The position numbers were made by a program, and so were the translations under genes. This document shows, piece by piece, positions 17,501 to 23,530 of a stretch of DNA of 64,000 bases. The DNA lies in the IMG/VR virus record IMGVR_UViG_3300043788_000023, positions 1 through 64,000 of that record; one strand, given 5' to 3'. The stretch is from a virus. The notes beneath the pieces are model-generated. The model was not told where the DNA came from and ran no database searches. It was given only the letters and a program-made list of their open reading frames with translations. Every line of letters starts with the position of its first letter. Within the stretch, counting starts at the first letter, position 1.

Positions 17501-19505
17501 GAGCAAGTACGTGCTGCCCACTGCCCTCGCACTTACCGGGCTGGGTGTGGGCGCTCCGCCAGTGCATCCCGGCAAGGCGACCCCTCAACAGATTGAACAG
17601 CGTGAACAAGCGGAAACTCCGGTTGAACAGGAGAAACAACCTCTTGATCCTGCGGACGTGACGGCTGCGTTGCGCACCGCGTCAAAAGCCACGGGCATAC
17701 CGCTGGCTGTTCTCTCCGCTATTGCACACAACGAGACAAGCTACGGGCTGGACGTTTCCCAAGGCGGCAGCGGTTCAAACGGGTTCATGCAGATGACGCC
17801 GGACGCCCTCGCAGAAGTGAACAAGGTCTACGGCACTGACTACATCATTGAGGACATGGATGACCCGGATACCGCTGCACTTGCGGCTGCACAATACCTG
17901 CATATCCTCTTGAAGAAATTTAGCAGGAATCTGGACGCTACAATCGCCGCATACAACACCGGACCAGCGCATGTCAACAAGGTGCTGGCGGATTACGGCG
18001 AAGTCACGCCGGAGACTCTCGCTGCCGCTGGTCACCAGCTTACATCAACCTATCTCCAAAAAGCGAAAGCCCGTATGGCTCCCAAGACAGGGGAGTGGAT
18101 CAAGAAGGCAGCGGGTTTTGTGTTCAAATCCTTCAAGAAGCTGTGGCACGTTGGCACGATGAATCCGAAGGACAAGCGTGACGACAGCTACGAGGGCGCA
18201 GGGCTGTCTGTCAGCGTCAACCCCGACGAGTGGCAGATGATTGCGAAGATCGGCGGTGACCTGTGGGAACTCACCAAGGCTGGCAACAAGTTTGTCAACT
18301 TCCACCGTTTGAACAAGGCGCAGCGGAAGCAGATCGCAGACTGGGGCATCAAGAACGGGTACGCCCAGCCTGCGAGCCTCTGGCGGCACTCATGGTTTGA
18401 TGACGAACTTGACGACGTGCGCTACTCCGACTACGTCACGAAGGAAGAAGCTGAGGCTGAACTTGGCGGCTACGGCGGGGACGAGAAGGTTGAACCCGTG
18501 AAGGGTGGGCTTACAGCCACGCCCAAGCTATCGCAAAAGTCCAAGCGTGGCAAAATTGACCCGCTTGAGGTGATAGACCTGCTTGTGACGGCGTACGCCG
18601 AGGACGAGCTTGACTGCGACGGTGTATGGTGGGCTGACGACCTTGACCCTGACAATCTGTCAGCACCACGAGGCGTGATCTTCCCGTCCAAGCTCTCGTC
18701 ATGGAAAAAGAGGAAGGTACAGTCGGCAGCAAAGACCGCAGCGGAATGGAAGAAGCTACCCCCAACGGCCGAGTGGATTCAGAAGGCGAAGCTATTCCTA
18801 AAGGACAAATGGGCGGAACGGCACAAGGAGCTTCAGCGTGAGGGTGTGCCGACAGACCTCAAGGGCGCATGCAAGTTCGCCTCGCTGTTCGCTTACAAGC
18901 TCTTCGGTGGAAAGATGGTCGGCACGGCGGAACATCAAGCCCTAAGCTTGGGAGGCGGTACGATACTTGACTTGACAGACCTCTTCAACCCCAACACGTT
19001 CAGCCACGACAAGAAGTTTTGGATGAACCCAGAACATGCAGAGTCAATGAAGTCAGTTGAGCCTCGTGTGAACCAGTGGGTGGACGAGTTCTTCCAGAAG
19101 TATTGGCAGGACTACTTCAAAACCCACACCTCGGCGAAGGAAGTCTACCTGTACCATGGCACCAATGACGAGCGTGTCCCCAGCATTCTGAAGGATGGTA
19201 TGCCCGCAGGAAGTTATTGGGGTACGGCGGAAATGGCGGACTGGTTTGCCAAGGGAGCTTCGGAAGAAGAGGGCATGCCCGTAATCTTCCGTGTGCCGCT
19301 GAGTCGCTTCAACACGTCTGCTTTGGCGATAGACAACGTCGCCATTCAGGAACCAATCACCGAGGCTATTGGGCGGAACGAAGAGGAATTGTACGCAGAA
19401 TGGGAAGCTGTACCAGGTGAGGGGACGTGGCAGGACAGCCTCCGAATCTATCACTCTGTGAAGTACAACGCCCCTATGAAAGTCACTGAAAAAGACCTCC
19501 TGTAA
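11547..19505 (+). CDS. Giant polyvalent protein 2 (2652 aa), ART array with NUDIX and lytic transglycosylase
   Basis: GTG 11547 overlaps the previous TAG by one base, with GGAGAA upstream. Modules in order: ART-like (RWYHGTS, 1-140); ART-like (VLYHLS, 280-400); ART with SxS and E-rich motifs (469-555); ART-like (KFYHGTK, 565-690); Cys-His-Asp module (C715, H751, D762); ParB-like (DGNHR 909-913); ART-like (FYHGTTW, 1030-1135); NUDIX (GGAVQ...KKEMAEETGY, 1191-1215); GNAT (GQGKGTEML near 1366); Cys-His-Asp (C1563, H1590, D1601); zinc ribbon (QCPKCGWWHLT, about 1676-1728); pol-beta-type nucleotidyltransferase (GSVGAGGTSENDLDI, D1892/D1894); soluble lytic transglycosylase (HNETSYG with E2063, GFMQMT, AAYNTG, 2035-2182); ART-like (YEGAGLSVSVNP, 2192-2395); Cys-His-Asp (GACKFA...AEHQAL...ILDLTD, about 2440-2480); ART-like (YLYHGTN, 2534-2652). 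The transglycosylase suggests a role in crossing the cell wall. Confidence 0.85.
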   Translation: MRWYHGTSKQNAEKILKEGVLKPGEHSVYREDVPRYDAVYLTSDWQIAKYYSEERGKDGVVLEIAANESKLMPDEDSVYDALHEGAVSLGGKANKRLGQAIREEWFKYWKSIDGEGDTFEEAWEAWSNVEAEGSSGIAEEMKALTEEIHEKNPALSKAIIKASGKAAHIGPAKVVGIAKKAAKKVKLVKTPGFVIEVPQERRTKFFVRPKAPLEYWAFKNRPRVFINEPLIFTFGGKPVAQAVVVRVEAPGKGEGEYKHWHKVYWKPTSFKKFKVTAAENPKVLYHLSRRTNRQSILKSGLLPLLKEYKDIERAPGVYFFQSLAAAKDYGFFHAQFINQATDIWECRIPEGYKLYRDPHPEMAEFDAWMSHDVLPPKNLKVVDTILVSNSTEDAPPRYKGTKASLLKSAKVKLPTFEQVVSKDPNNEFNLVNDYEHGVADMWEDRSLNNMREYYDEVAPKLANLKFPLTVYRCYALKEGNKVDYKSLGSSWSLSSRAAYLASHEMFNDEEYEQHKVITGVLQSPDGVDWVNTVRAWMTLPEEQEIRLKPGAQVKVQGKVRTATSKKFYHGTKKKNLEDIMKNGLKVAMSEAHTEWNHAIYLACDVYTAANYEGMHGGGEPWVIFEIDGRKLNEYYMRPDDYDFPDLWAQEGREENWAHQTWQTSLKMSCQIAYLADIPASAIKVYEGKTRFASGDDSELKGDMTENPDYYMTEGCGIYAVDFARKNGGEIYVLAAERGDQWSEEIPYEVTHAFVKKDGKTYDIRGERTPDKMAWELSMGEYSVKGPWTPDAFEAKFMGDTDDKPLFGNTAALGDQHHHADDIPTPLRTVLKRPAVIDWYSDSPDVAGKPKLIDIDPKTLLTDQATVSKSHLDKILANINKINEPTPSTSEEHSAHPMVLGTSEGDFIFDGNHRCAAALMKDLTIKVLYLDLTPIEDRVPELYLGEEDGTGVKSAAAKLPKGWRVTIKGEAVPGSPYPYYWGHLWKDNQFYGTCGVGSEYRDKAREAAIDWAWQASGQERPKTAAEDTQTFYHGTTWEAAKDIDKTGIKANKWKFGPGKFVWVTIHPGQAYEYGQSISWHELDQPERSAVVEFEWPYKESEPDPEHEPHGDMYRRIPSDIPRSAIRKIQWFEKGKIVKTANLKSADHVNEEGYWAGEGNAASGVLAVCPSKGTVCFAWRSSEVMSPNCWGTIGGAVQKDMSPQQSAKKEMAEETGYSGGITLTPAYVFTDRGFSYHNFIGVVSNEFTFNPSEGFGWETDHIVWVPYQEALEDMQANPGDYHPGVLKLFANSKDVIERALKIKKTAWKEIAWSDKEGDLMGGILESAADLKAWASPSMDDELFAMYMEMFKRKRVAVIDAMNAWNPGQGKGTEMLERFIAEARAKNCDAIVLESGNAPNQFDIHAWYQEYGFRDFGTADGMPLMVKWLKPGKKKSADEEIIKSVTPEIDKPYIDEGEWQRINKWLISLQWRGRNPWYPEKFPWFCIRLFSDGWVASNDLMKETLAEGKDLASLKKYLSEFAKEYRTSLDALRTPPYKTLDMQTDALTKRGAFDPSWMKRWVEGDCWLFALALSHRMPDATFVGLEKKNVVHHVGLKKGDRYFDVRGEMEADEFNYGADADEPYEIVPMDYEQVMRDGEYSSWIGHEDEFNALPEMKQAEKAVRRVFGQRKDAAGVMESRQPCPSGKRKFYDERSAIGPHKKWDEGTPNLRAYQCPKCGWWHLTSKPQRQPVMAGEFDESNRLYEESVANEGKAPQNRGLYEGKPFWSGIADVADGSIIEVHTYEEAERGDFHHSFYVSHSSQQMMKEGDYAFFWIDEDGGRSAVQVEWPTANQDVKIPPDLAKRISSHIQFRKTAAAHTPEYAQKLIETLKQTVHEADFRVIGSVGAGGTSENDLDIMVDIHPNAAFDDDKAWIETSGLVGAMKLMGFDNIDTSEFSPEESVEKSETSGKYLDPQGSSIEKFFNPTTHHTVEFWFAESGMEKEADWKSKYVLPTALALTGLGVGAPPVHPGKATPQQIEQREQAETPVEQEKQPLDPADVTAALRTASKATGIPLAVLSAIAHNETSYGLDVSQGGSGSNGFMQMTPDALAEVNKVYGTDYIIEDMDDPDTAALAAAQYLHILLKKFSRNLDATIAAYNTGPAHVNKVLADYGEVTPETLAAAGHQLTSTYLQKAKARMAPKTGEWIKKAAGFVFKSFKKLWHVGTMNPKDKRDDSYEGAGLSVSVNPDEWQMIAKIGGDLWELTKAGNKFVNFHRLNKAQRKQIADWGIKNGYAQPASLWRHSWFDDELDDVRYSDYVTKEEAEAELGGYGGDEKVEPVKGGLTATPKLSQKSKRGKIDPLEVIDLLVTAYAEDELDCDGVWWADDLDPDNLSAPRGVIFPSKLSSWKKRKVQSAAKTAAEWKKLPPTAEWIQKAKLFLKDKWAERHKELQREGVPTDLKGACKFASLFAYKLFGGKMVGTAEHQALSLGGGTILDLTDLFNPNTFSHDKKFWMNPEHAESMKSVEPRVNQWVDEFFQKYWQDYFKTHTSAKEVYLYHGTNDERVPSILKDGMPAGSYWGTAEMADWFAKGASEEEGMPVIFRVPLSRFNTSALAIDNVAIQEPITEAIGRNEEELYAEWEAVPGEGTWQDSLRIYHSVKYNAPMKVTEKDLL

Positions 19506-19613
19506 TTTTCATGAAATTTTGTCAAGCACTTTATTTTCAAGTCGGAAATAAAAGACTTATCCCCCAAAAACCCGCATAAACACTGCCTAAAACGCATACC
19601 TCAAAAACGAGTA

Positions 19614-19622
19614 TGATATAAT
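19614..19622 (+). promoter_or_regulatory. Extended -10 promoter (TGATATAAT)
   Basis: TG (19614-19615), one base, then a consensus TATAAT (19617-19622) lies in an AT-rich 150-base gap between the giant gene and the 19656 gene. No good -35 is seen, as is usual for extended -10 promoters. Transcription would begin near 19629, giving a leader of about 27 bases with AGGAGG. The rest of the gap (19506-19613) holds no open frame and no clear terminator. Confidence 0.55.
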
Positions 19623-19655
19623 GGTGTTGTAGTACAAACTTGAAGAGGAGGAAAC

Positions 19656-19898
19656 ATGACTCACCTTACCAAGCGGAAATCACGGCTGGTCTTTACAACC
19701 GCCGACACTGTGCGGTATAAGGGACGTGACCGGGAGATCGTGATAGAGGTCTCGCCGTTCATCGCAACGTGCAGGCTAGCGGGTACCCGCACCCGTTACG
19801 AGATGTCGTGGTCGGGTATCTTCGCCCATGCCGCCCGTGTGTTCGCTGACAAGATTCGTGCGGAACGCAAGGCGAAAAGGAAAGGAGGAAGCCGATGA
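19656..19898 (+). CDS. Small basic hypothetical protein (80 aa)
   Basis: ATG 19656 follows GAAGAGGAGGAAAC, a strong ribosome site, and a consensus extended -10 lies about 35 bases upstream. The product (MTHLTKRKSRLVF...) is Arg/Lys-rich, ends in a charged helix (ADKIRAERKAKRKGG) and has a central beta-rich part (REIVIEVSPF). It has no membrane segment or Cys pair. Its stop overlaps the start of the next gene by four bases (ATGA), so the two are probably translationally coupled. I do not recognise the family; nucleic-acid binding is possible from the charge only. Confidence 0.65.
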   Translation: MTHLTKRKSRLVFTTADTVRYKGRDREIVIEVSPFIATCRLAGTRTRYEMSWSGIFAHAARVFADKIRAERKAKRKGGSR

Positions 19899-20357
19899 AG
19901 GTCAGGCGTGGAGAGCGCAGCAACACATTCTGCGGCCCGGCAGCGTTGTCGCTGATCACTGGGAAGCATGTGGACAAGTGCGTGGAACAAGTCCACGAGT
20001 ACCGTGACGGTCTGGGCAAGCGCCGCAACGTGCGGGGCATGAGCAACTGGGAGATGACTTGGGGTGCTTGGCCGCATGGGGTTCCAGCAGAGTAAGCTTA
20101 ATGTGCCTAAGCAGAACCCGACCCTCGTTGCGCTCATGCGCTGGATCAAGAGGCAGGATTTCTGGGACGCAAAGAACGTCTACTTGGTCAACGTCACGGG
20201 GCACTACGTGGTCATGAAGGGCATCAAACTCTTTGACAACCGCAACCCCGAGGGCATCTTCTTCGGCAGGTACGAGCATCGCCGCTGGCGAGTGAAGCAC
20301 GTCTGGGAGGTCATGCGGCGAGACGCCTGTCCAGTTCCCGCTGCGTCTTACCGTTAA
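19895..20357 (+). pseudogene. Frameshifted Cys-His-Asp (papain/C39-like) peptidase-like gene
   Basis: Two frames together make one protein. The first (19895-20095) gives NTFCGPAALSLITGK and RGMSNWEM; the second, open from 20064, gives LGRMGFQQ, then VTGHYVVMKG and LFDNRN. CGPAAL, TGHYVV and a nearby Asp are the Cys, His and Asp of papain-like phage proteins, in the right order and with 11 residues from His to Asp as in modules of the giant protein upstream. Joining them needs a one-base shift near 20055-20064, where the sequence is ACTTGGGGTGCTT. Removal of one G restores one frame of about 153 codons. It may be an error in a G4 run, a real mutation or programmed +1 slippage. Its last 47 bases overlap the convergent gene. 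Confidence 0.65.
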
Positions 20358-21012
20358 CTTGGCGCTTGCTGGTCACGTCTCTGGTGTATTCGGGGAGGGG
20401 AATGCGAACGATCTTGATCTCGCCATTCTCCTCCACCAAGTCCTCGTAGGAATTCTTGAACGTGTAGTGCTTGGTTTCAAACGCAAACCAGAAGCCTTCA
20501 ATCTTCTCGTACCAGTGATCGGCATCCACGGCGATCCTCGGGTTCGCCCTCTTGGCGGGCGGTTCCTTGATCTTGTGGCGCTTCCGCCAAGCGGCGTACT
20601 CGGCACGGCGTTCCGCCTCAGTCTGCTTGCGTGCTTCCTGTAAGGTGCCATCCTTGTCCACGAAGAACGGGCCGTAGCGACGGTTGTGTCCGACGCCGAA
20701 GTTGTTGGGTACGACGTAAGACCAAACGTGTTGCCGGAGGTGGTAGCCACGGATCGTGCGGGCGTCTGCGAACTCGCAGATTTCAGCGTACACCTTCGCC
20801 CACGGGCGTCCACAGTTCGCCTTCAGGAACCTGCGGAGCGGGTTGAGGCGGTCGCCCTGCCCCTTGCCGCCGCAACGGCTGCGGGAGGACGGCAGGCGCT
20901 TGGGCAGGCTATCGGGATCGCAACTCTTGACCTTGGCACGGGAGAAAACCCCCCTGTCGGAGCCGCCGTTGCGCCCAGTGTCCAGCAGTAAATCTTTCAT
21001 GTCCTTTCTCAC
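20311..21012 (-). CDS. Conserved phage-type hypothetical protein (233 aa)
   Basis: GTG 21012 is chosen because AAGGAG lies nine bases upstream and only a short gap separates it from the previous stop; an internal ATG at residue 5 has no such site. The product has the stretch RRFLKANCGRPWAKVYAEIC followed by RGYHLRQHVWSYV, which I recognise as a recurring hypothetical family of phages and environmental bacteria (PLRRFL...GRPWxKVYSEIC). Its function is not known to me. The C-terminal half has HWYEKIEGFWFAFE and ends in basic residues. It is soluble with no signal peptide, and it is the last gene of the leftward block. Confidence 0.7.
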   Translation of the reverse strand: MRKDMKDLLLDTGRNGGSDRGVFSRAKVKSCDPDSLPKRLPSSRSRCGGKGQGDRLNPLRRFLKANCGRPWAKVYAEICEFADARTIRGYHLRQHVWSYVVPNNFGVGHNRRYGPFFVDKDGTLQEARKQTEAERRAEYAAWRKRHKIKEPPAKRANPRIAVDADHWYEKIEGFWFAFETKHYTFKNSYEDLVEENGEIKIVRIPLPEYTRDVTSKRQVNGKTQRELDRRLAA

Positions 21013-21015
21013 GTC

Positions 21016-21597
21016 TTACTTCTCCTTTTTCTCCAGTCCGAGACGCTTCATCGTCCGTCCTATGTCCTTGCAATCCGCACACTCGGGCTTTCCGCAGTAG
21101 CCGTCGCGTCCTTTCTCCTTGTAGTCCCCGTACTTCTTGCGGACGTTCTTAGCCAGCCGGATCAAGCCCTCGTCAAAGGTCGTGCCCCCGGTGTCCAAGT
21201 CAACGTCGTGGTAGTGATGCCTCACCGTCACGGTGTCCCAGTCAGCCATCGGCTTCTTCCCGCCAGAGTAGGAGTAGCCGTACTCCAGCGGACCGAACTC
21301 CAGCCAGCACTCCACGTGCTTGTTCTTGCTGTCGTCCTCAACCACCGTCCCGTGACCGCCCGGCTTGTTGGTCTTGGCGTAGTGGATGCTGAGGTTCTCT
21401 TCTAGCGCGTGGCGGTGCAAGTGCCGATACATCCGGTAGCACTTGCCGCCGACATCACGGGTGATCCAGAAGCCTTCGGCTTCCAGCTTGTCAGCTTCCT
21501 TGGGCGTGACCTCGTGCCGTTCGGGGAGCTTGAGCTTCGGGTGCTCGTAGAGAAACCACCATGCTTCGTAAGCGTTACCGATCTTGTGTTTTGCCAT
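21016..21597 (-). CDS. Hypothetical protein (193 aa)
   Basis: ATG 21597 has GGAG about ten bases upstream, and the gene ends three bases before the next start. The product begins MAKHKIGNAYEAWWFLYEHP, is rich in His, Tyr and charged residues, and ends with a Cys pair set (GYCGKPECADCKDIG) that could bind zinc. It contains VRHHYHDVDLDTGGTTFDE and is probably cytosolic. I do not recognise the family. The position between two conserved phage hypotheticals, with tiny gaps, suggests one operon. Confidence 0.65.
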   Translation of the reverse strand: MAKHKIGNAYEAWWFLYEHPKLKLPERHEVTPKEADKLEAEGFWITRDVGGKCYRMYRHLHRHALEENLSIHYAKTNKPGGHGTVVEDDSKNKHVECWLEFGPLEYGYSYSGGKKPMADWDTVTVRHHYHDVDLDTGGTTFDEGLIRLAKNVRKKYGDYKEKGRDGYCGKPECADCKDIGRTMKRLGLEKKEK

Positions 21598-21712
21598 AGT
21601 CCTTCAACTCCTTCTTAGCCTTTGTGCGCACCTTGCGCCAAAACTGTTTCTTAAGTTTGGGGCGAAGATGCTTCGCCCATTCCGTAGGTACTCCACCAAA
21701 TGGTTTGCCCAT
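21575..21712 (-). CDS. Small highly basic protein (45 aa)
   Basis: This short frame starts at ATG 21712, two bases after the stop of the 21715 gene, and overlaps the start of the next gene by 23 bases. The product (MGKPFGGVPTEWAKHLRPK..., then WRKVRTKAKKELKDYG) is about one-third Lys/Arg and probably helical. Evidence for it is the perfect fit into the otherwise empty gap and the coupled start; a ribosome site is weak. It may bind nucleic acid, judged by charge alone. Confidence 0.5.
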   Translation of the reverse strand: MGKPFGGVPTEWAKHLRPKLKKQFWRKVRTKAKKELKDYGKTQDR

Positions 21713-21714
21713 GA

Positions 21715-22383
21715 TCAGTCCCAGAGCGAGCCGTAATGCTCAACGAAGAGCTTCATGCCCTCTTGGAAGATTTTCTCGTCACGCTCTTCAAGTAGACGGG
21801 AAGCCTTCATGCGGTCGTCGCGCACCTTTTCCCAGTCTTCCTTGCTAACGCCCTCGGGGCGACGCAGCGGGTACTCCCCGAGTTCCTCTTCGTAGAGTCC
21901 CTCGTCCATGCGGCGGTGCGCCTCAAAGGCAGCGACCATCTTGTCCATGATCGCGTCCCAGCGAGCCTCGGCGATGGCATACTCTGGCTTGTCGTGGTAG
22001 CCCTCGTCGTTCATGGGCAGGCCGTCAAACATGGAGCACGGGATGCCGTGCTTCTTCTCCTTGAGCAGACGGAGAACGCCCGGCATCATGTTGTCAAGCC
22101 ACCAGTCAACGCTCCACGCGGCACGGTCGTCCCAGCCACGAGTGAGACGCTGGTGGGCGAACTTGATCTCACGGTAAACGTCACGGGGGTTGCAGAGCCA
22201 GTGATTGACCCAGAAACGGCGGACGCCCCAGTACACACGAGTGCGCAGGGGATCAACCTCGGGGTTCTTGTCGAAGATGTCTTCGAATGGGATGAGACGG
22301 AAATCGTCCGAGACCGGACGATAGGGTTCATTGCGCAGCCAGAAGTCTAGGCGACGCAGTAGTGCCTTGAGTGTTGGGTACAT
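21715..22383 (-). CDS. Conserved phage-type hypothetical protein (222 aa)
   Basis: ATG 22383 follows AAGGAGG with good spacing. The product is rich in Trp, Arg and acidic residues and contains RGWDDRAAWSVDWWLDNMM and LKEKKHGIPCSM. I recognise the pattern 'RGWdDRdxWSlDxxla...lprLkxLkexxHGxP' from hypothetical proteins of many tailed phages; no function is established to my knowledge. It is probably soluble and helical. It heads the leftward operon 22383-20311 and has a clear promoter about 80 bases upstream. Confidence 0.7.
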   Translation of the reverse strand: MYPTLKALLRRLDFWLRNEPYRPVSDDFRLIPFEDIFDKNPEVDPLRTRVYWGVRRFWVNHWLCNPRDVYREIKFAHQRLTRGWDDRAAWSVDWWLDNMMPGVLRLLKEKKHGIPCSMFDGLPMNDEGYHDKPEYAIAEARWDAIMDKMVAAFEAHRRMDEGLYEEELGEYPLRRPEGVSKEDWEKVRDDRMKASRLLEERDEKIFQEGMKLFVEHYGSLWD

Positions 22384-22467
22384 GACAGTTAGTGCCCTCC
22401 TTAGGGTTCACTATAGAAATCTAATTGTCATGTGCTCCTCAAGAGGGGAAGTGTCCCCGTGCGTTCT

Positions 22468-22497
22468 ATAATACTGCGGCAAAGTCCAAAAAGTCAA
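22468..22497 (-). promoter_or_regulatory. Sigma70-like promoter for the 22383 operon
   Basis: On the minus strand: -35 TTGACT (22497-22492), an 18-bp spacer, -10 TATTAT (22473-22468) preceded by GCAG. The expected start is near 22461, with a leader of about 78 bases ending in AAGGAGG. It lies directly downstream of the terminator at 22499-22525, a classic operon boundary. Confidence 0.6.
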
Positions 22498-22498
22498 G

Positions 22499-22525
22499 AA
22501 AAATGGGGCGGGAGATTCCCGCCCC
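22499..22525 (-). terminator. Rho-independent terminator
   Basis: A perfect nine-base inverted repeat (GGGGCGGGA 22505-22513, TCCCGCCCC 22517-22525) with a three-base loop is followed, on the minus strand, by A then TTTTT (22503-22499). It sits 78 bases after the glycosyltransferase stop and ends the 24935-22604 unit. The remainder of 22526-22603 shows no gene. Confidence 0.85.
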
Positions 22526-22603
22526 TGAAAGCCTCGGTGTCCACCCCACCTGAGGTCGAGCCGAAGCGCGGTATAAACCTGCTGTTATCAAAGAATCCGG
22601 TAG

Positions 22604-23530
22604 TTACATGGAACGGCGGCGTGGGTGCTTGTGGTGCCCGACTACTGGTTCCCCGTGCTTACCCTCATTCACCAGCTTCCGCATCCTCTCCGGGTTCCTG
22701 TACGCACCGTAGTACTGTCCTGCCAGCTTGTCGTTGGCTCCCGGCTCGCCCTGCCCTGCCCACATGCGTTCCTTCCAATGGACTTGAGCCTTGGTGCCTT
22801 CCGGGCCGATCTGTGGGTGCCAGACGTGCAGGACGTGCCCCGGCAGGGTCATGTGCAGCCCATACAGCGTGTCCATGGCACGCATGGCGGCATGATCCTC
22901 ACCGCCCCACCCACGGAACCTCTCGTCCCATCCGCCCACCGCTTCAAACGCCTCACGGGGGCAAATTTGAATCATCGCCCCGTACCAGTGACCCACGGTC
23001 GGATCGGTGTCGCCGAGAATGAACTCCTGCGGCAGCGGTTCGGGAAACTTGAGCGGCTTCTTGGGGTGAGACTGGAGCAAGGACTGGGATGCCGCTTCCG
23101 TCAGGCGGAAGAATTTGCGGTACGGCACAAACCAGAGCTTGCGTCCCCGCTTGCGTGCGTCCCTGATCTCCTTCGCACAGTGAAGGACGGAATCAGCCGA
23201 GATGTACCCGTCTGCGTCTACGATTACGAAGATGTCACCGCTTGCCTTGCTCGCTGCGTCGTTTACTGCCACGGACTTTGAAAAAGGAGCATCGGCGGCT
23301 TGCGGGTCTTTGCCGATGATAATCTCTGCGCCGGGAAGCTGCGCCTTCCAGTACCTCTTCAGCCACACGACATTCCTGAGTCGCTGAATTTGATCAACGT
23401 TGGCACGGAAGGGAATGAGTATGCTGATACCTTGCCCCTTGCGCCTGCTGAAAGCGAGCTTCACTCCGGCTGCCAAGACACCAACCAGTGCGATAATTTC
23501 TCCAGTGATCATAATGGTCTCGTGTGTCAT
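22604..23530 (-). CDS. GT-A family glycosyltransferase with N-terminal membrane anchor
   Basis: The 308-aa protein has one hydrophobic N-terminal segment (about residues 6-27, IMITGEIIALVGVLAAG) followed by basic residues, so it probably sits on the inner face of the membrane. The catalytic part has ISILIPFR, the metal-binding VDADGYI (DxD-type, 105-110) and GGWDERFRGWGGED (199-212), the acceptor-side motif of GT2/GT7-like enzymes. It ends in a His/Arg-rich tail (HHKHPRRRSM). Its start overlaps the stop of the pyruvyl transferase by four bases (ATGA), so the two are coupled. It transfers a sugar from a nucleotide donor; the substrate is unknown (host glycan, virion protein or DNA base). Confidence 0.8.
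   Translation of the reverse strand: MTHETIMITGEIIALVGVLAAGVKLAFSRRKGQGISILIPFRANVDQIQRLRNVVWLKRYWKAQLPGAEIIIGKDPQAADAPFSKSVAVNDAASKASGDIFVIVDADGYISADSVLHCAKEIRDARKRGRKLWFVPYRKFFRLTEAASQSLLQSHPKKPLKFPEPLPQEFILGDTDPTVGHWYGAMIQICPREAFEAVGGWDERFRGWGGEDHAAMRAMDTLYGLHMTLPGHVLHVWHPQIGPEGTKAQVHWKERMWAGQGEPGANDKLAGQYYGAYRNPERMRKLVNEGKHGEPVVGHHKHPRRRSM

Noticed and set aside
539-20357. Host chromosome island or prophage rather than a free phage
   Set aside because: No host core gene or integrase is visible and gene packing is phage-like throughout, though a prophage state cannot be excluded from this window alone.
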